Of a stretch of DNA of 64,000 nucleotides, positions 25,201 through 37,200 are shown one piece after another. The translations under genes were made by a program, and so were the position numbers. The DNA lies in contig NC_054706.1 of the NCBI RefSeq assembly GCF_016097555.1, positions 76,456,417 to 76,520,416 on the forward strand, in the 5' to 3' direction. Each line of letters begins with the position of its first letter. Within the stretch, counting starts at the first letter, position 1. The notes under the pieces were generated by a model. It was not told the DNA's origin. It did not search any database and saw only the letters and a list, made by a program, of their open reading frames with translations. This stretch comes from Gigantopelta aegis (taxonomy: Eukaryota; Mollusca; Gastropoda; Neomphalida; Peltospiridae).

Positions 25201-28200
25201 AATAGACATTTTAAAGGAACAATTATAGTGTCGCTTAATACTTGATGTCATGTTTGATATTTTTTTGCCTCGCATGTAGAAAATCTCACCCTGTGCATGT
25301 AATGTGAGCTATCAGGTGAGCAGAATTAAGCAACCAACCAATGGAAACACAAATCAAAGAGATGATCTTAAAAATAGTGTCAAGGACAGGAAAGGAAATG
25401 GTTTATTTAACGACGCACTCAACACATTTTATTTACGGTTATATGGCGTCGGACATATGGTTAAGGACCACACAGATATTGAGAGGAAACCCGCTGTCAC
25501 CACTTCATGAGCTACTCTTTTCGATTAGTAGCAAGGGATCTTTCATATGCACCATCCCATTAATAGGATAGCACATACCACAGCCTTTGATGTACCAGTC
25601 GTGGTGCACTGGATGGAGCGAGAAGTAGCCCAATAGGCCCACTGACGGGGATCGATCCTAAACCGACTGCACATCAAGCAAGCGCTTTACCAATGGGCTA
25701 CGTCCTGCCCCTATAGTGTGAAGAGTTACATCATTGAGACAGCTGTAAACAAACCAGATCAGCACCTGGCACGTGTGTTGTCAAGAGTTACATCATTGAG
25801 ACAGCTGTAAACAAACCAGATCAGCACCTGGCACGTGTGTTGTCAAGAGTTACATCATTGAGACAGCTGTAAACAAACCAGATCAGCACCTGGCACGTGT
25901 GTTGTCAAGAGTTACATCATTGAGACAGCTGTAAACAAACCAGATCAGCACCTGGCACGTGTGTTGTCAAGAGTTACATCATTGAGACAGCTGTAAACAA
26001 ACCAGATCAGCACCTGGCACGTGTGTTGTCAAGAGTTACATCATTGAGACAGCTGTAAACAAACCAGATCAGCACCTGGCACGTGTGTTGTCAAGAGTTA
26101 CATCATTGAGACAGCTGTAAACAAACCAGATCAGCACCTGGCACGTGTGTTGTCAAGAGTTACATCATTGAGACAGCTGTAAACAAACCAGATCAGCACC
26201 TGGCACGTGTGTTGTCAAGAGTTACATCATTGAGACAGCTGTAAACAAACCAGATCAGCACCTGGCACGTGTGTTGTCAAGAGTTACATCATTGAGACAG
26301 CTGTAAACAAACCAGATCAGCACCTGGCACGTGTGTTGTCAAGAGTTACATCATTGAGACAGCTGTAAACAAACCAGATCAGCACCTGGCACGTGTGTTG
26401 TCAAGAGTTACATCATTGAGACAGCTGTAAACAAACCAGATCAGCACCTGGCACGTGTGTTGTCAACAGTTACATCATTGAGACAGCTGTAAACAAACCA
26501 GATCAGCACCTGGCACGTGTGTTGTCAAGTTACAGTTACATCATTGAGACAGCTGTAAACAAACCAGATCAGCACCTGGCACGTGTGTTGTCAACAGTTA
26601 CATCATTGAGACAGCTGTAAACAAACCAGATCAGCACCTGGCACGTGTGTTGTCAACAGTTACATCATTGAGACAGCTGTAAACAAACCAGATCAGCACC
26701 TGGCACGTGTGTTGTCAAGAGTTACATCATTGAGACAGCTGTAAACAAACCAGATCAGCACCTGGCACGTGTGTTGTCAAGAGTTACATCATTGAGACAG
26801 CTGTAAACAAACCAGATCAGCACCTGGCACGTGTGTTGTCAAGAGTTACATCATTGAGACAGCTGTAAACAAACCAGATCAGCACCTGGCACGTGTGTTG
26901 TCAAGAGTTACATCATTGAGACAGCTGTAAACAAACCAGATCAGCACCTGGCACGTGTGTTGTCAAGAGTTACATCATTGAGACAGCTGTAAACAAACCA
27001 GATCAGCACCTGGCACGTGTGTTGTCAAGAGTTACATCATTGAGACAGCTGTAAACAAACCAGATCAGCACCTGGCACGTGTGTTGTCAAGAGTTACATC
27101 ATTGAGACAGCTGTAAACAAACCAGATCAGCACCTGGCACGTGTGTTGTCAAGAGTTACATCATTGAGACAGCTGTAAACAAACCAGATCAGCACCTGGC
27201 ACGTGTGTTGTCAAGAGTTACATCACATCACATCATTGTGAGACAGCTGTAAACAAACCAGATCAGCACCTGGCACGTGTGTTGTCAAGAGTTACATCAC
27301 TGAGACAGCTGTAAACAAACCAGATCAGCACCTGGCACGTGTGTTGTCAAGAGTTACATCATTGAGACAGCTGTAAACAAACCAGATCAGCACCTGGCAC
27401 GTGTGTTGTCAAGAGTTACATCACTGAGACAGCTGTAAACAAACCAGATCAGCACCTGGCACGTGTGTTGTCAAGAGTTACATCATTGAGACAGCTGTAA
27501 ACAAACTAGATCAGCACCTGGCAAATGTGTTGTCAAATTGTTGAGCCAACACCGTAGAAAAGTCTCAAGTAATGGTTTGCTCAGCAGAAGGCTTCACATA
27601 TGAGTGTGTGTCACATTTAGTTTACATCCCACTGAACTTGGATCTAATCACAAAGACTGTCACTATTAAAAACGTTAAATTGGCTAGGCCAAAGCTGTTA
27701 AAACATTTATCCCACATGTGTGAACCTTGATGTAACCTCGGGTAGTGAAGACAATAACAAGATTTGTTTCCACAGGTTCATTTATTAATGATGATCATAT
27801 GAAAAACCAGACATCTCGTTCTAGTTTGCACTAAAACTCATGTGAAAATATAATAGTTAATCTTTGACTTTGCAGTCATAAATTGAAAGATGTTGTTCAG
27901 ATCAAAGCAGAACAAAGAATGAGATCGGGTGTGGTTAATTTGGCGGGAACAGGTGGACAAAATACCCAGCATGCAGTGCTACTGTCCTAAGCGTCACTGT
28001 ATTCAGTCAACCGTCACCTGTCACTAATTACACGTGCCACCGAAAACATACCAAATCAATATCCAATCTAAACCAACCAACCGATAACATTACCCTCACT
28101 ATTAATATATAAACTGTAATAAGGTAAGTGACTAACTACAAACAATTAATGCCCTAACTATCTAATTAATAATATATTAAATAGCAAAAACTACACTTGG

Positions 28201-31200
28201 TTACATTGAGATTCGTACCTTTCTTCATTTCAAAGATTTCCTTCTGTCTGAAGCAGAACACATAGAAAACGGCCTGACAGGCCGAGTAGAACGGCCTGTG
28301 TCGTGTGATGTCGGCCTGTACAGCGTCCGCACTCGCCTGGTCCAGATAGCCGTGAATCCATGTGACCATCAGGTTTATAACAACCTTCAGGGTACTGAAA
28401 CACAACATACAAATATAATGTTTAAAGACTAAACCGTTTATCAACAGGAATTTGTTTTACGCAAATAAACTCTTAATTATTTTACTTTGTGGATAGAGAA
28501 ATATTAAAGTTACTAAAATTTCTAGAATGGTTTTAAGGAAAGTCTGGAATTTTCTTCTTTTTTATTTGGGGGGGGGGGGAGGGTATTTAAAAAATAATTT
28601 AAAACGCTTAATTAAATATGAGCACAAGAACTACAGTGAAATAAATAAAATAAAATTCTGTTTTATACATAACAACCACATCTGGATTCTGATGAAACCA
28701 AACAATTAAAAACCTTCAGATATGACCATGTCAAAAGAGACTGAACAAATCACAATTAATTTTGTCTTTAACATCACAACTGTTAAATGTATCTATTTAG
28801 TACCAAGCAGAACAAGCAGCTAGTATTGTACATGGCATAGTGGTTGCAATAAATACTAGAACTAATTTCATAAAATAATCTTTTGTAAGATATAGGTTAA
28901 AAACTGCTGATATGTAATACTAAAAGCTGCTGCATTTCAACATAAATATATTTTAAATAACATGCCCTTATCGTCTGGGAAAATGAGTGCAAACAATTTC
29001 TATGTTTGTGCCAATAAGTCTTTAATCCAGTAACATGGCATTTAGTACCTGACAGAAATAAATGTAGCTCTCGACAGAAGACTCCCGATGTAGCCAACAG
29101 CACTCTGTCGGAAAATCGTCTGTGTGTTCGGATCTTGAAACTTCTTCCACAAATAATCTATAAAACCTTCACATATGGGCTGAAAATAAAATCAATGACT
29201 ATAACAATCATGACAACTGTTTTTCAGGATTCATGGACTATAAATCATAACATTTTGCAATGTAGGGCTTCAGGGAATATTATCTTTTTATGTTATTCTC
29301 ATTACATAAGGCTGAACAGAATATCCATTTGATTCATTTACGACAACATCCTGATACACTATTTATGTTATTCTCATTAAATAAGGCTGAACAGAATATC
29401 CATTTGATTCATTTACGACAACATCCAGATACATTATTTGCAGTAGAAATTAAACTAAAAAGTTGACATCCACAGTAATTTTTGACCCCTATATTAATAG
29501 CTTTGTTTTTTCCAGTTCATTTACTTAATACCTCTATTTGTTCTTTTGCCATATGTGATCACTAACAATTTTTTTTTTCTTCAGTTTATTCAGTTAGTAC
29601 CTCTAGGTTTTCCTACTGACTCAGTTCTAAAATGGCCTCCTGAACTATTACAACAACATTAAAGGTATATGTTTACATACCTGCTTGAAGCTACATAAAT
29701 AGAACATGATAAACTGTACATGGTTCAAGGTAGTGGGGAGAATCGTTCGATCAAACACATAGAGAAACTCCTTGTACAGCTTTTTGGTTGCTTCCCACGC
29801 TAACTGACCTGAAATTGAAATTAAATTACCGAATATATATCATGTTATTGATATATTCTAATGCATGATGTCATGTCATAACATTCAGTATGGCAGGACT
29901 TCTAGAATGTTTACAAAATCCACTAGCCATGGGATCAATGATTTTAAAAAGTTACTAGCCATGATTAAAAATTCACTAGTCCCACTTTACTACTAGTAAT
30001 AATCAGATATGTTACCTGAAAAGATTAAAAACACCAAGATTTGGGGGACGGGGGTCGGGGCAGCATATTCATATTTAAATGCAGCATTTGACAACTTTGT
30101 TTTCACTAGCCATCTGGCATGGCAATAGTAGTTATTTACTAGCCCAACATTGAATATCACTAGCCATGGGAGTGGGGCTACCATAATCTATAAGCCCTGT
30201 CTGGCATGGCAATAGTAGTTATTTACTAGCCCAACATTGAATATCACTAGCCATGGGAGTGGAGCTACCATAATCTAGAAGCCCTATCGGGCTTGGCAGT
30301 AGTAGTTATTTACTAGCCCAACATTGAATATCACTAGCCATGGGAGTGGGGCTACCATAATCTATAAGCCCTGTCTGGCATGGCAATAGTAGTTATTTAC
30401 TAGCCCAACATTGAATATCACTAGCCATGGGAGTGGAGCTACCATAATCTAGAAGCCCTGTCTGGCATGGCAATAGTAGTTATTTACTAGCCCAACATTG
30501 AATATCACTAGCCATGGGAGTGGAGCTACCATAATCTAGAAGCCCTGTCTGGCATGGCAATAGTAGTTATTTACTAGCCCAACATTGAATATCACTAGCC
30601 ATGGGAGTGGGGCTACCATAATCTAGAAGCCCCGAGTATGGTGACCCATTACACAGCAGGGATGAAATATGGGCCAGTGTGCTCCAGTTATTTACATATA
30701 CTGTGTATTTGAAACTGTTCACAAAGAGCCGAGAACCTGTTCTCATCACACAACTATGCAAAGTAGCAAAGATTTGAGAATGGGAACACATTCATGAACA
30801 TGTTCTTGCCTCTTCAAAATATTTAGGAACACTAGAAAAGTTTTAAATACATAGTGAGTGGATTGAATGTAACGTCATATCACATTCATCAAATTTTAAC
30901 CAGTGTGGGGGTGGGTGAGTGAATGTATATTTGCCTGTAGCAGCACTCTGAATGGAGCACAGTATAACGTTCATCAAGTCTTACAAAGAATGAACGAGCT
31001 AGTGTAAATACCTGTAGGTGTGGGGGAGGAATGACGGGGTTATTTACCTGTAGCAGCTGCAGTTCCACATTCATAAAATTTTATACAATTGAGTGAAGGA
31101 TTGCATGGAGAAATAACTAGGAGCATGTATGTGTGTGTGTCTGTGCAAGGGGGGGGGGGGGGGGGGGTATTTACCTGTTGGGCAGCACTCCGACTGAATG

Positions 31201-34200
31201 TAGCCCAGTACAATATTCATTAAGACATCCAGCTTGTTGGCCATTTCGTGAGACATCTTAGGTGAACATTCTCCATCCTCACACAGCCCACTGTCATCCT
31301 ACAAACAACAAATACACCTGTAGTCATAGCCCACTGTCATCCTAAACACAACAAATATACCTGTAGTCATAGCCCACTGCCATCCTAAACACAACAAATA
31401 TACCTGTAGTCATAGCCCACTGTCATCGTAAACACAACAAATACACCTGTAGTCATAGCCTCACTGTCATCCTAAACACAACAAATATACCTGTAGTCAT
31501 AGCCCACTGTCATCCTAAACACAACAAATATACCTGTAGTCATAGCCCACTGTCATCCTAAACACAACAAATATACCTGTAGTCATAGCCCACTGTCATC
31601 CTAAACACAACAAATACACCTGTAGTCATAGCCCACTGTCATCGTAAACACAACAAATACACCTGTAGTCATAGCCCACTGTCATCCTAAACACAACAAA
31701 TACACCTGTAGTCATAGCCCCACTGTCATCCTAAACACAACAAATACACCTGTAGTCATAGCCCACTGTCATCCTAAACACAACAAATACACCTGTAGTC
31801 ATAGCCCCACTGTCATCCTAAACACAACAAATACACCTGTAGTCATAGCCCACTGTCATCCTAAACACAACAAATATACCTGTAGTCATAGCCCACTGTC
31901 ATCCTAAACACAACAAATATACCTGTAGTCATAGCCCCACTGTCATCCTAAACACAACAAATACACCTGTAGTCATAGCCCACTGTCATCCTAAACACAA
32001 CAAATACACCTATAGTCATAGCCCACTGTCATCGTAAACACAACAAATACACCTGTAGTCATAGCCCACTGTCATCCTAAACACAACAAATACACCTGTA
32101 GTCATAGCCCACTGTCATCCTAAACACAACAAATACACCTGTAGTCATAGCCCACTGTCATCCTAAACACAACAAATACACCTATAGTCATAGCCCACAC
32201 TCATCCTAAACACAATAAATACACCTGTAGTCATAGCCCACACTCATCCTAAACACAATAAATACACCTGTAGTCATAGCCCACTGTCATCCTAAACACA
32301 ACAAATACACCTGTAGTCATAGCCCCACTGTCATCCTAAACACAACAAATATACCTGTAGTCATAGCCCACACTCATCCTAAACACAATAAATACACCTG
32401 TAGTCATAGCCTACTGTCATCCTAAACACAACAAATACACCTGTAGTCATAGCCCACTGTCATCCTTAACACAATAAATATATATGTAGTCATTTTGTCA
32501 ATCAATGTAATACTGATTCATTTACATACACATTTGTTGTCACATGCCTCATTATCATCCTTCAAAGAATAAATAATCATATTTAATAGTTTGTTCTGAA
32601 CTGCATGAAATATGACTACTGTCTGAACTACAAACTTTCTTTTTGCCATTTCAAGTATAGCAGAGTATGATTTAAACAGCACACTTTCTTTACTTGCTAG
32701 ATATATATCTACAAACCATGTCAAGTATAGCAGAGTATGATTTAAACAGCACACTTTCTTTACTTGCTAGATATATATCTACAAACCATGTCAAGTATAG
32801 CAGAGTATGATTTAAACAGCACACTTTCTTTACTTGCTAGATATATATCTACAAACCATGTCAAGTATAGCAGAGTATGATTTAAACTGCACACTTTCTT
32901 TACTTGCTAGATATATATCTACAAACCATGTCAAGTATAGCAGAGTATGATTTAAACAGCACACTTTCTTTACTTGCTAGATATATATCTACAAACCATG
33001 TCAAGTATAGCAGAGTATGATTTAAACAGCACACTTTCTTTACTTGCTAGATATATATCTACAAACCATGTCAAGTATAGCAGAGTATGATTTAAACAGC
33101 ACTTTCTTTACTTGCTAGATATATATCTACAAACCATGTCAAGTATAGCAGAGTATGATTTAAACTGCACACTTTCTTTACTTGCTAGATATATATCTAC
33201 AAACCATGTCAAGTATAGCAGAGTATGATTTAAACAGCACACTTTCTTTACTTGCTAGATATATATCTACAAACCATGTCAAGTATAGCAGAGTATGATT
33301 TAAACAGCACACTTTCTTTACTTGCTAGATATATATCTACAAACCATGTCAAAAATAGCCGAATCTTCTTCCATCTCCTCCTCTTCATTCCCCTCTGCCG
33401 CATTGATGTCTTCCCGGGATGCATGTACCTGGTGATATTCAGTAAAATATTTCATTTTATGTGACAGTGTGGTACCCAGCTATTAATAACAATATTTCAT
33501 CAACATTTGTTACCTACATTCACTGCTGATCAGCAGGCCCTTTTATCAATGAGTGTTTTAAATATATAGAGGCTATTTCATGGGTGTTTTCGAATGTGAT
33601 TTTTATGTCAACTTGTGATGTGTGAAAATCATATTTTCACTCATTGCGAGTTGACATAAAAATCATATTTGAAAAAACCCCATGAAATGGTCTATTTGTT
33701 TTATACATCTTTCCTAATTTTTGACAATATTTTTCACTTTTTTAAATATCTTTCACTTATTATAGCGAAAACACGTAACACCGTGATATATTTCTCTTAT
33801 TATACCGAAAACACGTAACACCGTGATATATTTCACTTATTATACCGAAAACACGTAACACCGTGATATATTTCTCTTATTATACCGAAAACACGTAACA
33901 CCGTGATATATTTCTCTTATTATACCGAAAACACGTAACACCGTGATATATTTCTCTTATTATACCGAAAACACGTAACACCGTGATATATTTCTCTTAT
34001 TATAGCGAAAACACGTAACACCGTGATATATTTCTCTTATTATAGCGAAAACACGTAACACCGTGATATATTTCTCTTATTATAGCGAAAACACGTAACA
34101 CCGTGATATATTTCGCTTATTATACCGAAAACACGTAACACCGTGATATATTTCTTCGGATAGAACTTTTCCAGAAAATGTACTTGACCACAGACTTTTT

Positions 34201-37200
34201 AAAAGAAATTTGAATAAAAATTATCTTTATTTAATTATTAAATAAACATTTATTTAACAATTCTGCTGTGTAAACATACCTGACAAAGCGATTCTTAAAA
34301 AAAAAAAAAAACCCACAGAAACAAAACAAATCGAACATTGTTAAAATTTAACTAACACTCAACGACAAGACATTGTGTCATCATTATTTAGCTTCATATT
34401 CAATTCATTTTAGTTATCGTAATTGCAATTAATTTCCCTTTTTTATTGGTACAGTTGTTTAAACTACATTTTTTTTTTTTCAAATACGATCAGATGCATT
34501 GGATATCATCAAACTTAAACACGAAGAAACGACACAAAGGGAGATAATTGCTGTAAAACCTTTGATTAAGTAGACTTTCCCATCTAAAATTACAAAACTG
34601 ACCAATTACGTAGTACCAAAGAAAAGAAAATTATCACATGGGTATCGTGAGTGGTCGTTTTTACTCTAACGCACCCTACCAATAGGCCTAATAATATGCT
34701 TCTTTTTTTTTTTAAAGAGAGAAAAATACTATAACCCCATTTCGTTCTATTGATGCAAATTGAAATATATTTAGTTAAAAAGTTGATTATACTCTCAAGT
34801 CATTTATGTTGTTTTACAAGTCAGGTTAATGAAAGTGAAGCGCCTTGTAAATTAGAGCGTTTGTTTACACTGTGCATACAGATCTCATTATGTACAGCCC
34901 GAACATGAAAAATGCGATATTTCCTAAAAAACAAATTAATTATTTTTTTACATATTTAAATACATCATATCGAGGTGTATCTTTATGCTAAATATGAACA
35001 GTATACACCTCGGCATTAGCATCCGAGTTTTGGTTTTGTCTCCGGGTTACTTTCGGGCTCCGGGCTGTAAATTGGGCGACCGGTCTGGTCTGGCACCATC
35101 GGTTTCTCCACCCTCCGACTCGCTATCCATTTTTTCTTCAGTATCACTGTTGTAAGTAAATGTGTGTCTTTCTTCATTTACTAACAGCTCAAATTGATAC
35201 GGCAAAACGTTTTGCGAACGAACACTCATTGTTTTGGTAAGCTGTGCAAGTCTTAGATTCTTTATGAGTGGTACGGAATAATGCTTTTAAGTGTAAGGCT
35301 TCAGATCAAGCGACGCGTCTCTGACGTCACAGACCTCATGATTGCCCTGCTCATTAAAGATCGGCAATTTCCGCTAAGAGCTCGTATCTGGGGGGTTTTT
35401 ATGGAGATATTTTAAGTAATTAATTTTTTTTTTTTTTTTTTTTTTTAGGTGATTCAATTTATAATTAATTGTACATGGTTTGTGTCAAATATAGGTTACG
35501 TGACATGTTTCCTTTAAACACGAAGAAACGACACAAAGGGAGATAATTTAATCATGAACTTTTACAAAAAAGTAAATACAATTTCTATACTACTTGATTT
35601 TATCATCCTCATTTTTTTTTATGGTTGTCAATTGGTATATGTATCAAAATCAACATTTGTGGTGGTGTGCAATTACATAAAGATGTTTTTTGAAATAATA
35701 ATAAATCATTATGGTGGTTTAGATTTGATGTCAATGAAGTATTTTCTGTTAACAAAAATCCATTGAGGCGACTAGTTTGTGTATATATATAAGCAATATT
35801 CATTCAGTAATTCAAATGAATTACGACTTTTTTCAAGACCAACATACAATTTGTCAAGTAAACTCCTGACATTAATCATACTTCTTAAAATATATTTTTA
35901 AAATTAATATTAACAGTCAACCATGGAATTGTTCGTAGCCTTGTTGCTTAACCTTGAAATAGTTTGTTACGCTAAAACATAGAATAAAAGGCAATTAAAT
36001 ACACATACAATAATTTCATTGAAAATATTCTAATAACATGAAAAGCTAACGGGTACTGCTCTTACGTCAATGTTGATCATTCTGTCGACGATGATATCGA
36101 GAATCGACTTCCTCTCCTGTGGTATGTACTTGGTGATCTCGAGCAGGTTTCTCACGTAACACTCCTGACAGTATGTGTGCAGCATAATGAACGGGAAATT
36201 CTTTACAAGCAGAGGAATCAGTAGAGTGGGGGTCCTGTGGGAAAACAATAATATACCAATAAAAAAAGAAAAGAAACACCAGGGATGCAATATCCCATTT
36301 AAAATATAAGCAGAAACAAAGCTGATAACTATACACTGTATACATCAATAAAGGTTAAAAAAATATGTTATATGTAAAAAAACATTCTGAAATTACCAGG
36401 CCCTAATCTAGAATAATCAGGGCTTGTAGAATTTTATAAAAATCCACTGTCCATGGGATCAGTGATTTTAAAAATGTACTAGCCATGATTAAAAATTAAC
36501 TAGCCCTACTTTAAATAAATATAACTTTACTAATAGTAAGAATCACATATGTGATTGAGGGAGATTGAGCTTAAAAATCCTTATATTGGGGTGGAAAATA
36601 TGTAAATGCAGCATTTGACATTTGACAAGGATCTTTTTTCCCACAAGCCGTCAGACTAGTTGTTGTAATTATTTTCTAGCCCAACACTGAATATCACTAG
36701 CCATGGAAGTGGGGCTACCATAATCTAGAAGCACTGGAATTGAAAAAGTAGGAGAAGTGACTTGTCTCTTCCCAGAATAAAGGGGAGACGTTTGATAAAA
36801 ACAGGCTAAGTGAACATTTATCGGTACATTTTGTAACGTTTCGCCAGTTTCCGCGTTTAATTGGAAAAATTCTGAATTTTACTCTGTTCTAATCATAATA
36901 TTTCGATATATCTTAACGACGGCACTGAGGATTATACTCAAATGGGTACTACCTTAACGACAGCACCAAGGATTATACTCACATGGGTACTATCTTAACG
37001 ATGGCACTGAGGAATATACTCACATGGGTACTATCTTGACGACGGCACTGAGGATTATACTCACATGGGTACTATCTTAACAACAGCACTGAGGATTATA
37101 TTCACATGGGTACTATCTTAACAACAGCACTGAGGATTATACTCACATGGGTACTATCTTAACGACGGCACTGAGGATTTTGTGAACGTTGCCAAAACGC

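Noticed and set aside
25727-27535. CRISPR-like regular repeats (also 41169-42406 and 31299-32490)
   Set aside because: Units are contiguous with no unique spacers, and the region is an intron or MITE of an animal genome. They are satellites.
34515-35548. LTR element between the 35-bp direct repeats
   Set aside because: The repeats are too short for LTRs, do not start TG and end CA, and no primer site or retroviral-type gene lies between.
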